A DNA stretch of 64,000 nt from Alphaproteobacteria bacterium (lineage in GTDB: Bacteria; Pseudomonadota; Alphaproteobacteria; Sphingomonadales; Emcibacteraceae): positions 48,456-112,455 of the forward strand of contig JAUIDN010000010.1 of NCBI GenBank assembly GCA_030428615.1. The letters run 5' to 3'. The notes beneath the pieces were generated by a model that saw nothing but the letters and a program-made list of their open reading frames with translations, was not told where the DNA came from and made no database searches. The position numbers and the translations under genes are program-made. Shown one piece after another: positions 16,828 to 26,617 of the stretch. Position 1 is the first letter of the stretch. Each line of letters opens with the position of its first letter.

Positions 16828-19632
16828 TTATTCCGCAATATGGCGGGTTGACGATGAAAATTCTTCAAACTCTTCCTGCCAATCTGATTTTCGGTTAGTT
16901 GGCCGCACCTGAACCGCAGTGACCTTATATTCCGGGCAGGATGTAGCCCAGTCACTGTTATCGGTGGTGACTATATTCGCACCGGATTCCGGCAGGTGGA
17001 ACGTTGTATAAACCACACCAGGCTGCATTTTTTCTGTTATTCGGGCTTCCAGCACCGTTTCGCCCATTCGGCTCTGGATCATTACCATATCGCCATCGAC
17101 GATCCCCCTGTTTTCAGCGTCATGAGGATGAATATCAAGCGTGTCTTTGTCATGCCAGATATTATTCTTTGTCCGTCTGGTTTGCGCACCCACATTATAT
17201 TGGCTGAGAATACGACCCGTTGTCAGGATCAACGGATATTTACGGCTTGTCCGTTCAGTGGTCGGAACATATTCGGTCACGATAAAGTTACCCTTACCGC
17301 GCACAAACCCGCCAATATGCATAATAGGTGTTCCTTCCGGCGCTTTTTCATTGCAGGGCCATTGAATAGACCCTTTTTCATCAAGCAGTTCGAAACTAAC
17401 ATTCGTAAATGTGGGCGTCAATCGCGCTATTTCATCCATAATTTCAGAAGGATGATTATAATACATGTCATAGCCCATGGCACGCGCAATCCGACAGGCA
17501 ATTTCCCATTCGTCCATGCCCGTAACCGGCTCCATTACTTTGCGCACGCGGCTAATACGCCGTTCCGCATTTGTAAACGTCCCGTCTTTTTCCAGAAACG
17601 ATGTTCCCGGTAGGAAAACATGAGCAAATCGCGCCGTTTCATTCAGAAACAGATCCTGAACAATCAGACATTCCAGTGCGCCAAGCGCCGCTTCCACATG
17701 ATGGGTATTCGGGTCTGACTGAGCGACATCTTCGCCCTGAATATACATTGCCTTGTAATCACCATCCACTGCCGCATCAAACATATTCGGAATGCGGTAT
17801 CCCGGCACCGGGTCAAGGGACACGCCCCAATCCTTTTCAAATTGTGACCTGACATCATCGTTGCCGACCGGGCGATAGCCGGGAAGCTCGTGTGGGAAAG
17901 ATCCCATATCGCATGATCCCTGAACATTGTTCTGGCCCCGTAATGGATTAACTCCTACACCCATAGCACCGATATTCCCCGTCGCCATCGCGAGATTTGC
18001 CATACCGATTACCATGGTTGAGCCTTGTGAATGTTCGGTAACGCCAAGACCATAGTAAATAGCGGCATTTCCCCCGGTTGCATAAAGCCGCGCGGCGGCG
18101 CGAATATCTTCGGCGGGAACGCCTGTATATTCCGCAACCGTTTCGGGACTGTTTTCAGGCTTGATGATAAAATCGTGCCATTCTTCAAATGCGTCTTTAT
18201 CGCAGCGTTCATCAATATAAGGCTGGTCCATCAATCCTTCCGTCATTACGACATGGGAGAACGCATTAATCATCGCCACATTCGTTCCGGGAAGTAGCGG
18301 CAAATGGTAGTCCGCCTTGATATGAGGCGACTTTACCAACCCCGTTTTTCGCGGATCTATCACGATTAACCGCGCCCCTTCACGAAGTCGTCTTTTCATC
18401 TGGCTGGCAAAAACCGGATGTGCATCCGGTGGGTTTGCACCAATGACCACAATCACATCAGAGTCCATGACACTATCAAATGTCTGAGTGCCCGCAGATG
18501 TACCAAGCGTTTCGCGAAGACCGTATCCAGTGGGCGAGTGACATACCCGCGCACAGGTATCCACATTATTGTTTTGAAAGGCGGCACGAATTAATTTTTG
18601 CACGACAAAAACTTCTTCGTTAGTACATCTTGAAGACGTTATGCCGCCGATTGATTTTCGGCCGTGTTTCTTTTGAATATCCATAAGCCGTTTGGCGGTA
18701 AAATCTATCGCTTCATCCCAGCCAACTTTTTTCCAAGGATCGGTGATCTTCTCCCGTATCATTGGGATTGTTATCCGATCTTCGTGCACAGCGTAATCCC
18801 AGGCAAACCGCCCTTTGACGCATGAATGCCCATGATTAGCCTGTCCATCTTTCCATGGCATCATCCGGACAACTTCATCGTCCTTTACTTCAGCTTTAAA
18901 CCCGCAGCCGACACCGCAATAGGCGCAGGTTGTAACGACGCTACGCTCGGCTTTTCCAAGCTCGGCCTCTCTTTTTTCAAATAAACTATCTGTTGGGCAG
19001 GCTTGGACACAGGCGCCACAGGAAACACAGTCAGACGCCAGAAATGACTGATCAGTGCCAGCTGCAATTTTGCTTTCAAACCCACGGCCATCGATCGTAA
19101 GGGCGAATGTGCCCTGAACCTCTTCACAGGCCCGGACACACCGCGCGCACAAAATACATTTTGCCGGATCAAAGCTGAAATAAGGATTACTGTCGTCAAC
19201 GATGGATTTTAAATGGTTATGACCGCCTTTACCGTACCTGTTTTCTTTAAGTCCTACCAAACGCGCCATATCGTGAAGTGGGCTGTCCTCATCCGGATGG
19301 TCCGAAATATAAAGCTCCATGATGCCTTTTCGGATTTTCGTCAACCGGTCTGAAGTTGTCTTAACCGACATATCCTGAGCAACGGGTGTGGTGCAGGATG
19401 CCGGTGTTCCGCGCGCCCCTTCAATTTCAACAAGGCATACGCGACAGGACCCATATTCGTTCAAACAGTCTGTGGCACATAAGCTGGGAATTTCGATATC
19501 TGCTTCCCGCGCGGCCCGCATAACTGATGTACCTTCCGGAACAGACACCTTCTTGCCATCAATTACCAGATCAATAATTTTGTCCGAACTTTTCTTCGGC
19601 GTACCATAATCTTTTTCCGTAATCAGCGTCAT
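16828..19632 (-). CDS. fdsA: NAD-dependent formate dehydrogenase, alpha (molybdenum) subunit
   Basis: Catalytic subunit that oxidises formate to CO2. The N-terminal NuoG-like part (to about 230) holds a [2Fe-2S] ferredoxin domain and several [4Fe-4S] sites (for example CILCARCVRAC and CVSCGACVQAC). The bis-MGD domain begins with CAYCGVGC. The metal ligand is cysteine, not selenocysteine, in ARVCHSPTGYG. The frame opens at a TTG at 19638, but the ATG at 19632 is the likely start and still lies beside the fdsB stop. The fdsC sulfurtransferase and small fdsD genes that usually follow are absent; a DMT permease comes instead. Confidence 0.94.
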   Translation of the reverse strand: MTLITEKDYGTPKKSSDKIIDLVIDGKKVSVPEGTSVMRAAREADIEIPSLCATDCLNEYGSCRVCLVEIEGARGTPASCTTPVAQDMSVKTTSDRLTKIRKGIMELYISDHPDEDSPLHDMARLVGLKENRYGKGGHNHLKSIVDDSNPYFSFDPAKCILCARCVRACEEVQGTFALTIDGRGFESKIAAGTDQSFLASDCVSCGACVQACPTDSLFEKREAELGKAERSVVTTCAYCGVGCGFKAEVKDDEVVRMMPWKDGQANHGHSCVKGRFAWDYAVHEDRITIPMIREKITDPWKKVGWDEAIDFTAKRLMDIQKKHGRKSIGGITSSRCTNEEVFVVQKLIRAAFQNNNVDTCARVCHSPTGYGLRETLGTSAGTQTFDSVMDSDVIVVIGANPPDAHPVFASQMKRRLREGARLIVIDPRKTGLVKSPHIKADYHLPLLPGTNVAMINAFSHVVMTEGLMDQPYIDERCDKDAFEEWHDFIIKPENSPETVAEYTGVPAEDIRAAARLYATGGNAAIYYGLGVTEHSQGSTMVIGMANLAMATGNIGAMGVGVNPLRGQNNVQGSCDMGSFPHELPGYRPVGNDDVRSQFEKDWGVSLDPVPGYRIPNMFDAAVDGDYKAMYIQGEDVAQSDPNTHHVEAALGALECLIVQDLFLNETARFAHVFLPGTSFLEKDGTFTNAERRISRVRKVMEPVTGMDEWEIACRIARAMGYDMYYNHPSEIMDEIARLTPTFTNVSFELLDEKGSIQWPCNEKAPEGTPIMHIGGFVRGKGNFIVTEYVPTTERTSRKYPLILTTGRILSQYNVGAQTRRTKNNIWHDKDTLDIHPHDAENRGIVDGDMVMIQSRMGETVLEARITEKMQPGVVYTTFHLPESGANIVTTDNSDWATSCPEYKVTAVQVRPTNRKSDWQEEFEEFSSSTRHIAE

Positions 19633-19634
19633 AT

Positions 19635-21128
19635 TCAATTCTCAAAATCTTTTGGCCAATGCTTCATGGCGCTTTTAACCGGGATCGGTGTCATACCACC
19701 CATCGCACATAAAGATGACGTATCCATCAAATCGCACAGTTCTTCCGTTAGTTCCAGATTTCCTTTTTCAATCTGCTCCGAACCTCTGGTGGAACCGATG
19801 CGGCAGGGGGTGCATTTTCCGCAACTTTCGATGGCACAAAAATCAAACGCAAATTTAGCCTGTTCTTTCATATCCGCCGTTTCATCAAAAATGACTATGC
19901 CACCGTGCCCTAGCACAGCCCCCGCTTCGGAAAAGGCCTCGTAATCAAGTGGTAAATCGAAATTCTCCGGCGGGATATATGCCCCAAGCGGTCCCCCAAC
20001 CTGCACCGCCTTAATATTTTTACCTGAATATGTTCCGCCTCCGTAACGGTCTATCATATCCCCCAGTGTAATTCCAAAAGCCTTTTCAACTAGTCCACCA
20101 CGTTTTACATTCCCGGCAAGTTGAAAGGCTATTGTACCACGCGAGCGCCCAATTCCGAAATCTTTGTAATATTCACCACCTTTCGCAAGAATAATGGGGA
20201 TGCTCGCCAGTGACAGAACATTATTAATCACCGTCGGCTTGCCGAAAAGGCCGACATGTGCCGGCAATGGCGGTTTAGCGCGAACCATGCCCCTTTTTCC
20301 TTCAAGGCTTTCAAGCATCGCCGTTTCTTCACCGCAAACGTAAGACCCCGCCCCAATGCGAACTTCAATATCAAATTCTTTGTCGCTGTCACAGATACTG
20401 GAACCCAGGTAATTCTGCGCTTTTGCGGTCCTGATCGCGTCGTTTAAGACAACTTTACACAGGGGATATTCACTTCGTAAATAAATATATCCCTTTGTCG
20501 CCTTAACGGCCAATCCCGCAATGATCATACCTTCGATTAAACAAAAAGGATCACTTTCCATCAAAATACGGTCGGAAAAGGTGCCACTGTCCCCTTCATC
20601 AGCGTTGCAGCAGATATATTTTTGATCTGCTTCCGTTTCAAGCACCGTGTTCCATTTTATCCCAGTTGGAAAGGCCGCACCGCCACGCCCGCGAAGACCG
20701 GACGTCATGACGTCATCAATGATGTTTTTCTCAGACAACTTTAATGCGCGTTTTAAGCCCTGAAAACCGCCGTTTTTTATATAGTCGTCTATTGATAAAG
20801 GGTCAACTAAACCACATCTGGCAAATGTAAGACGTTCCTGATTTTTCAGATAGTCAATTTCGGCGGTGGGCCCTTGACACAGTTCGTGATCGGCCCCGTC
20901 CAGAAAGCCTGCCTTATAAAGCGATGGAATATCCGACACCTGTACCGGGCCATAAGCAATACGGCCTTTTTGTGTTTCAACCTCAACAAGCGGTTCAAGA
21001 TAGGTCATTCCCCAGGTGCCATTGCGGATAACATGAATATCTTCCGGTAGCGATGCAATCGCCTTGGCCACATCGTCAGCCCCCATCGAAATCGCCGCTG
21101 TATCCCGCGGTATATAGACTTTGATCAT
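19635..21128 (-). CDS. fdsB: NAD-dependent formate dehydrogenase, beta (diaphorase) subunit
   Basis: NuoF-like subunit of 497 residues that passes electrons to NAD+. It contains the FMN/NAD-binding region (GLRGRGGAAFPTG and CNADEGDSGTFSDR), the GAGSYVCGEETA motif, and the C-terminal [4Fe-4S] cysteines in ESCGKCTPCR. The N-terminal ~120 residues form an additional thioredoxin-like domain, as in known FdsB proteins. Its ATG overlaps the fdsG stop (ATGA), indicating translational coupling. Confidence 0.95.
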   Translation of the reverse strand: MIKVYIPRDTAAISMGADDVAKAIASLPEDIHVIRNGTWGMTYLEPLVEVETQKGRIAYGPVQVSDIPSLYKAGFLDGADHELCQGPTAEIDYLKNQERLTFARCGLVDPLSIDDYIKNGGFQGLKRALKLSEKNIIDDVMTSGLRGRGGAAFPTGIKWNTVLETEADQKYICCNADEGDSGTFSDRILMESDPFCLIEGMIIAGLAVKATKGYIYLRSEYPLCKVVLNDAIRTAKAQNYLGSSICDSDKEFDIEVRIGAGSYVCGEETAMLESLEGKRGMVRAKPPLPAHVGLFGKPTVINNVLSLASIPIILAKGGEYYKDFGIGRSRGTIAFQLAGNVKRGGLVEKAFGITLGDMIDRYGGGTYSGKNIKAVQVGGPLGAYIPPENFDLPLDYEAFSEAGAVLGHGGIVIFDETADMKEQAKFAFDFCAIESCGKCTPCRIGSTRGSEQIEKGNLELTEELCDLMDTSSLCAMGGMTPIPVKSAMKHWPKDFEN

Positions 21129-21580
21129 ACCGCCCCCTCTTTTTTGATCAACTCGTCAAAGTTGTCTTGGTCTACGCGGGCATGGAGTTTACCATTAATC
21201 TCCAAATTGGGGGAAAGGGCGCAATTACCAAAGCAATACACCGCTTCAAGGGTGTATTCTTCATTGCTTTTTCCAACATCTATTCCCATTTTTTTTGCCA
21301 CATGGGCACTAAGCGCTCGACTCCCCATTGCCTGGCAGGCTTCCGCCTGACAAATCCTGACAACGGTTCGCCCATATGGTTTAAGCCTGAAGTCATGATA
21401 ATAGCTGATAACTCCATGTACCTCAGCGCGTGAGATATTGAATCCATCAGCCATAATATCAATTGTTTCTTTAGGCACATACCCAAACGCCTGCTGTAAC
21501 CCGTGCAGGCATTCCAGAAGTCCCCCTTCCACTTGGCTATAATGGTCGACTATTTCCTGTGCTTTGTTCAAATCAACCAT
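21125..21580 (-). CDS. fdsG: NAD-dependent formate dehydrogenase, gamma subunit
   Basis: NuoE-like [2Fe-2S] protein of 151 residues. Cysteine ligands are visible in CQAEACQAMG and CFGNCALSP. It docks on FdsB and carries electrons in the cytoplasmic FdsABG complex. AGGAA stands seven bases before the ATG. It lies 9 bases behind the S-formylglutathione hydrolase gene in the same operon, so formate made by that enzyme is oxidised by the products of the adjacent genes. Confidence 0.94.
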   Translation of the reverse strand: MVDLNKAQEIVDHYSQVEGGLLECLHGLQQAFGYVPKETIDIMADGFNISRAEVHGVISYYHDFRLKPYGRTVVRICQAEACQAMGSRALSAHVAKKMGIDVGKSNEEYTLEAVYCFGNCALSPNLEINGKLHARVDQDNFDELIKKEGAV

Positions 21581-21589
21581 TCTAAATTC

Positions 21590-22429
21590 CTAACCCAATA
21601 TTCTGCGGTGATGGATAAGGTGATCATCGACGAAGGTTGCAATAAAAAAATAACCATGGTCGTACCCATCCTGACGGCGCAACGTAAGTTTCTGATTAAC
21701 GTCTTTGCATACTTCTTCAAACCGCTCTGGCATAAGTTGGCTTTCCAGAAACGGGTCGCCAAGTCCCTGATCAATAAGGATTTCCGGCTCCTCCGAAGCG
21801 TCCTCACTTGCGCGCAGAAGTGCACAGGCATCATAGTTGGCCTGGGCTTCCGCGGTATCGCCAATATATTTTCCAAGTGCCTTTTGGCCCCAAGGGCAGC
21901 TCATCGGGTTTACAATGGGCGCGAAGGCGGAGACGGATTTATATTTATCCTTGTTTTTTAAATAAATGGTCAGCGCACCGTGGCCACCCATCGAATGACC
22001 GAATATGCCAATCCGGTCTTTATCCACCGGAAAGTTGTCCAGCACTAGTTTGTAGAGCTCGTCTGTAATATAGCTGTACATATTATAATGTTCGCTCCAC
22101 GGTTCTTCGGTCGCATCCACATAAAACCCTGCGCCTTTGCCGAAATCCCAGCCTTCTTCATCCGGGACATGATCGCCGCGCGGCGATGTATCAGGCGCGA
22201 CAATAATCATTCCAAGTTCCGCCGCTTTTTGGTAAGCACCGGCCTTGGTGGTAAAGTTGTCTTCTGTACAGGTAAGCCCCGCCAGATAATACAGCGTAGG
22301 CCGTTTTCTATCGTTCGTCCAAGCCGGAACGAAGACACTGAAATTCATATCGCAACGCGTACTGGTTGCTTTATGGCTATAATAGGATAACGTTCCGCCA
22401 AAACATTTATGACTTGATTGTAATTCCAT
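21590..22429 (-). CDS. fghA: S-formylglutathione hydrolase
   Basis: Esterase-D-type alpha/beta hydrolase of 279 residues. It splits S-formylglutathione into formate and glutathione, the second step of glutathione-dependent formaldehyde removal. The nucleophile lies in GHSMGG, with the oxyanion region YYLAGLTCTEDNF and a late catalytic His in GYDHGYFF. It begins directly after the stop of the class III alcohol dehydrogenase. The family is also called FrmB or YeiG. Confidence 0.94.
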   Translation of the reverse strand: MELQSSHKCFGGTLSYYSHKATSTRCDMNFSVFVPAWTNDRKRPTLYYLAGLTCTEDNFTTKAGAYQKAAELGMIIVAPDTSPRGDHVPDEEGWDFGKGAGFYVDATEEPWSEHYNMYSYITDELYKLVLDNFPVDKDRIGIFGHSMGGHGALTIYLKNKDKYKSVSAFAPIVNPMSCPWGQKALGKYIGDTAEAQANYDACALLRASEDASEEPEILIDQGLGDPFLESQLMPERFEEVCKDVNQKLTLRRQDGYDHGYFFIATFVDDHLIHHRRILG

Positions 22430-23533
22430 TTAATAAACAACCACGCTGCGAATTGATTTACCCTCATGCATCAGATCAAAAGCTGTATTGATATCTTCAA
22501 GCGGCATTGTATGCGTAATCAGGTCATCAATATTTATTTTTCCGTCAATATACCAATCAACTATTTTTGGGACATCCGTACGACCACGTGCGCCCCCGAA
22601 AGCACTTCCTCGCCAGACCCGCCCGGTTACCAGCTGAAATGGGCGGGTGGAAATTTCCTGTCCGGCACCGGCAACACCAATAATAATACTTTCGCCCCAT
22701 CCTTTATGGCAACATTCAAGCGCCTGTCGCATGGTGTTTACATTGCCAATACATTCGAAGCTATAATCAGCCCCACCATTGGTCAAATCCATTATCGCTT
22801 CCATAACATCGCATTCTTTCGGGTTTATAAAATCAGTCATGCCAAATTTTCTGGCGATATCAATGCGGTCATTATTGATATCGACACCAATGATTTTATT
22901 GGCGCCAACCATCCGGGCCCCCTGAATAACATTCAGACCAATACCGCCAAGACCAAATACGACAACATTGGAACCCGGCTCAACCTTGGCGTCAAACGCA
23001 ACGGCACCAACCCCTGTTGTAACCCCGCACCCGATATAGCAGATCTTGTCAAACGGAGCATCTTTGCGCACTTTTGCCACAGCAATTTCGGGAAGAACCG
23101 TATAATTTGAGAATGTCGAGCACCCCATATAATGAAGGATCGGCTCACCATCAATTTTGAAACGGCTGGTACCGTCCGGCATTAACCCAGCCCCCTGCGT
23201 CTCTCTTATTTTTTGGCATAAATTCGTTTTCGGATGAAGACAGAAATCACATTCACGGCATTCCGGCGTGTAAAGCGGGATCACATGATCACCAACTTCT
23301 ACGGAATTTACACCTTCGCCAACTTCAACAACAATGCCCGCCCCTTCATGGCCCAATATTGCCGGAAATGCTCCCTCGGGATCATCACCGGATAATGTGA
23401 ACGCATCCGTATGACATATACCTGTTGCTTTTAATTCTACCATTACTTCACCGGCTCTCGGCCCTTCAAGGGTCACCGTTTCGATACTTAATGGTTTTCC
23501 TGCTTTGAATGCGACTGCCGCCCTTGTCTCCAT
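22430..23533 (-). CDS. frmA: S-(hydroxymethyl)glutathione dehydrogenase (class III ADH)
   Basis: Zinc alcohol dehydrogenase of 367 residues that oxidises the glutathione-formaldehyde adduct with NAD+. Catalytic zinc ligands occur in GICHTD and GHEGAG, and the structural zinc cysteines in [15 protein letters not shown]. The Rossmann motif is GLGGIGL. First gene of the operon frmA-fghA-fdsG-fdsB-fdsA-DMT, which converts formaldehyde to CO2 and gives two NADH. No FrmR repressor gene is adjacent; an inverted repeat about 140 bases upstream may be an operator. Confidence 0.95.
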   Translation of the reverse strand: METRAAVAFKAGKPLSIETVTLEGPRAGEVMVELKATGICHTDAFTLSGDDPEGAFPAILGHEGAGIVVEVGEGVNSVEVGDHVIPLYTPECRECDFCLHPKTNLCQKIRETQGAGLMPDGTSRFKIDGEPILHYMGCSTFSNYTVLPEIAVAKVRKDAPFDKICYIGCGVTTGVGAVAFDAKVEPGSNVVVFGLGGIGLNVIQGARMVGANKIIGVDINNDRIDIARKFGMTDFINPKECDVMEAIMDLTNGGADYSFECIGNVNTMRQALECCHKGWGESIIIGVAGAGQEISTRPFQLVTGRVWRGSAFGGARGRTDVPKIVDWYIDGKINIDDLITHTMPLEDINTAFDLMHEGKSIRSVVVY

Positions 23534-23668
23534 TTTATTCTTCCTTGTTTTTGTCTTGTCGTTTTAAAGTTAGGTTGTTGCTCTCACACATAAGAATATA
23601 CCTTCATTGTTGCGATGAGAAGACATTCTTTTGTCTTTTAAATTAACCCATTATGCAAAGTTGCACAT

Positions 23669-23688
23669 TTTTGTACATACGTACAAAA
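23669..23688. promoter_or_regulatory. Perfect inverted repeat upstream of the frmA operon
   Basis: TTTTGTAC (23669-23676) and GTACAAAA (23681-23688) are separated by ATAC. It lies between the dinG stop and the frmA start, 136-155 bases before frmA on the minus strand. A second small repeat, TGCAA-AG-TTGCA, is next to it. Shape and place suit a repressor operator. A weak terminator for dinG is the alternative, though the stem is A/T-rich and lacks a T run. Confidence 0.4.
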
Positions 23689-23692
23689 CATT

Positions 23693-26440
23693 TCAGATTT
23701 TGTTTAAAAATTCTTTTGTGCTTTTAATAGCTTCGGCCAACCCAAGTCTTTCAATCGGGACGCCCTTGGGGAAACAACTCAGCAACCGTGTTGGTGTCGC
23801 ACCATCCAGCATGACAAAAACACCCTTATCCGTTTTTTTTCTGATAAGCCGACCAAAAGCCTGCTTCATGCGCAATCGGGTGATCAGATCATCATACGTG
23901 CGTTTGCCAAAATGTTCACGTCGTGCTTTATGTAAAATGGTGGGACGGGGCCACGGCACTTTGTCAAAAACACAAAGCCTGAGCGATTCCCCCGGAACAT
24001 CCACGCCATCCCGCGTCGCATCGGTCCCAAGCAGGCAGCTATGTTCAACCGTTCTGAAAATATCAATCAGCGTACTAACGTTAATCGGGTCCACATGCTG
24101 CGCAAACAGCGGCAAATGCGCATCTTCCATTGGCTCAAGTAGTCTTTCATACACCTGACGAAGTCGGCCTATTGCCGTAAATAACCCAAGCGCACCACCA
24201 TCCGATGCCAGAAATAATTCGCGGTATGCGGCCGCCAATTGATCCGCCGACCTGACATTTAAATCATTAACAATAAACACACGGGCCTGATTTTCATAGT
24301 CAAAAGGAGAACTCAGGCTGACACGCGTCGGCGGATTGATAAAATGGGCAGCGCCGGTCCTGATCTCCGCACTATGCCATTCGACATCCGGGTTTTGCGT
24401 ATCTGAAAGACGGTCTCTTAACGTTGCCGACGTAATCATTGCCCCGTGACTGGATTTCAAGACAACATTTGAAAATGGGATGCTTGGATCAATCCAGTGA
24501 CGATACATCCCAACATCACTTTCGCGCCCCTGCGTGCGGCTTAACTCAAACCAGTCTACGAAATTATCATCGGGTTGCTTGTCATGCGAGAAGCTCTTTA
24601 ACATCGACGCCCATCCTTCCGAAATGATTTCCGTGCGTCTGGTGATGCTTCTTGATACTGCCTCCAGGCGGTTTCTCGCGCTACTGTCTAGTTCATCTGC
24701 CTCCATATCAAGTTTTTTAAGGAGCAAAGCCGATAAGCGTTTAAGGGGGCCGATCAGGTCATCAAGTGCCGTGCCAAGTTCCTTTGCTGCATTTATCAGG
24801 TCCTCGCCTGGATTACTGGTGTATGTTTCAATGGAATGGAAGTCACCCTGACCCTTTGATCTTGTGTAAATTTGCGCGCGAACGTGCGACAGAAAAACCT
24901 CCGCTGGGCCAAACGGGTTTCCTTCACTTAACCGCCCATGCCAGCCATCTGCAGGCAAACAGACCGCCGCCGCGATAACCTTGCTTAGATACTGGCCTGC
25001 TTCTTCTTCATCACCAATAAGATCATCAAGGCGGCCTTTTAACCCCTTGCCACGGCGATTTTGTGTTTCAGCGCCGCGGATCCACCGTCTTAGTTCAAGC
25101 CCTTCCTGACCTGTCAGGTGTGCGGAGAAAACACTGTCAGCGGCATCAAATAAATGATGTCCTTCATCAAAAACATAGCGCGTCGGAAGATCCGCGTCGC
25201 CCTGCCGCGTCGCACTCTGGATCATAACAAGCGCGTGGTTCGCAATCACCAGATTGGCATATTTCGCCTTGCGCTGCGCTTTCTCAATAAAACATTTTTT
25301 ATAATGACTGCACGCCGAATAAACACATTCACCACGCCGGTCGGTAAGCTGTGATAATCGTCCCGCCCCAAAGGTTTCGCCAAGCCAGGACGGAAAATCG
25401 CCGCCAATCATATCTCCGTCACGACTGTATCGTGCCCACCGGTTTATAAGCCCCAACAGTATTTTACCCTTCGCCTGGGTAGCGGTTCCGGTCAGCTCCT
25501 GCAAATTAAGAAGACAAAGATAATTTTCCCTGCCTTTGCGGATAACCACTCTCTTTTTCTTCAATTCCGGATCCGGATAAAGCCTGTTCAGTTCCTGATC
25601 AAGCTGCCGTTGAAGGTTTTTGGTATAAGTTGAAAGCCAGACAGTTCCCCCATTTTTTTCTGACCAGAGGCTTGCTGGAGCGATATAACCCAAAGTTTTC
25701 CCAATCCCTGTCCCCGCTTCAGCCAAAATTAATTGAGGTTCATCCTCCGCTTGCGGCATATCAAACATTTTCGCAGCACTTCTTGTATAGTCCAACTGGC
25801 CTGCTCTTTTTTCTGCCGTCGGTCCGAGCAATGTGATTAGCCTTTTCTCCGCCTCCTCAGGATTGATGAGCGCTTCACCAGCAGGCGGTGGCGGTGCTTT
25901 TTCTTCCCACTCCGAGAGATGAGCCCAAACCTGATAAGATTCCATTTGCTGAGCAGAACCGAGCGCCCCCATGATAAGCGGACCCCACCGCCATCCGGCT
26001 GACGACATATTATAAACAATTGCATTGACCCCTTCCGGATATTGGTAATCGGGTTTCGTGAGTTCAGCCAGTAACTGTTCGGCGCTTCGGATCAAAATAG
26101 TTGCTTCATCTTCAAAACTGTCCCCCATCGGCGGCATTTCTAGCGCTAAGGCCAGCCCGATGGGAAGCGGCAAACAAAACTCGGCAGGCCGCACAAACGC
26201 AAAGAGTTCAAGTATATCAAAACATCCATTCAAACTGATGCCAAGGCGCCGTGAAATAACCGGGATGTTACAGACAAGAAAATCATTTTCTCTGACGATC
26301 TTGCGTAATTCGCTGTGATGATAGGTCTCCACCTCACCGTCCGTCGTAACAATCACGCCACCGATCGGGCCTACGATTAACGCAGGCAGCTTCTTAAGCG
26401 TTTCAAATGGGTCCGGAAACTGTAGAAGGGAACTTGTCAT
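23693..26440 (-). CDS. DinG/XPD-family ATP-dependent DNA helicase
   Basis: Superfamily 2 iron-sulfur helicase of 915 residues. Walker A is EAGTGIGKT near residue 247, the four FeS cysteines lie in a CxxxxxC/C cluster near 370-387 (ECVYSACSHYKKC), the DEAH-type box is DEGHHLFD near 427, and late motifs include LLGTDATRDGVDVPG and QAFGRLIR. Family members unwind 5'-3' at forks and R-loops. The N-terminal ~230 residues are an extra, poorly recognised region found in alphaproteobacterial DinG-like proteins. It is a single minus-strand gene divergent from lysK. Confidence 0.88.
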   Translation of the reverse strand: MTSSLLQFPDPFETLKKLPALIVGPIGGVIVTTDGEVETYHHSELRKIVRENDFLVCNIPVISRRLGISLNGCFDILELFAFVRPAEFCLPLPIGLALALEMPPMGDSFEDEATILIRSAEQLLAELTKPDYQYPEGVNAIVYNMSSAGWRWGPLIMGALGSAQQMESYQVWAHLSEWEEKAPPPPAGEALINPEEAEKRLITLLGPTAEKRAGQLDYTRSAAKMFDMPQAEDEPQLILAEAGTGIGKTLGYIAPASLWSEKNGGTVWLSTYTKNLQRQLDQELNRLYPDPELKKKRVVIRKGRENYLCLLNLQELTGTATQAKGKILLGLINRWARYSRDGDMIGGDFPSWLGETFGAGRLSQLTDRRGECVYSACSHYKKCFIEKAQRKAKYANLVIANHALVMIQSATRQGDADLPTRYVFDEGHHLFDAADSVFSAHLTGQEGLELRRWIRGAETQNRRGKGLKGRLDDLIGDEEEAGQYLSKVIAAAVCLPADGWHGRLSEGNPFGPAEVFLSHVRAQIYTRSKGQGDFHSIETYTSNPGEDLINAAKELGTALDDLIGPLKRLSALLLKKLDMEADELDSSARNRLEAVSRSITRRTEIISEGWASMLKSFSHDKQPDDNFVDWFELSRTQGRESDVGMYRHWIDPSIPFSNVVLKSSHGAMITSATLRDRLSDTQNPDVEWHSAEIRTGAAHFINPPTRVSLSSPFDYENQARVFIVNDLNVRSADQLAAAYRELFLASDGGALGLFTAIGRLRQVYERLLEPMEDAHLPLFAQHVDPINVSTLIDIFRTVEHSCLLGTDATRDGVDVPGESLRLCVFDKVPWPRPTILHKARREHFGKRTYDDLITRLRMKQAFGRLIRKKTDKGVFVMLDGATPTRLLSCFPKGVPIERLGLAEAIKSTKEFLNKI

Positions 26441-26617
26441 CTTGCCTTATCAATCATCATAATCAAACCGACTATAGACACCGAAAATTGCTACGAAAAG
26501 TAAAATTCCTTTATATTATTGGTATTCAGCGTAATGAGCTGTTGACCTCTTTGCAAAATCACCTTATGAAGCCCTCAATTAAGCGCTTATTTCGCTTTTC
26601 GAATTATTTTGAAAGCA

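Noticed and set aside
16996..17613. A 205-codon open frame antisense to fdsA
   Set aside because: It is rich in His, Cys and Arg as expected from a shadow frame and overlaps a well-conserved enzyme; no independent support.
23631..24158. A 175-codon plus-strand frame covering the dinG 3' end
   Set aside because: Overlaps the conserved C-terminal helicase motifs of the DinG-like gene and has no protein-like features.
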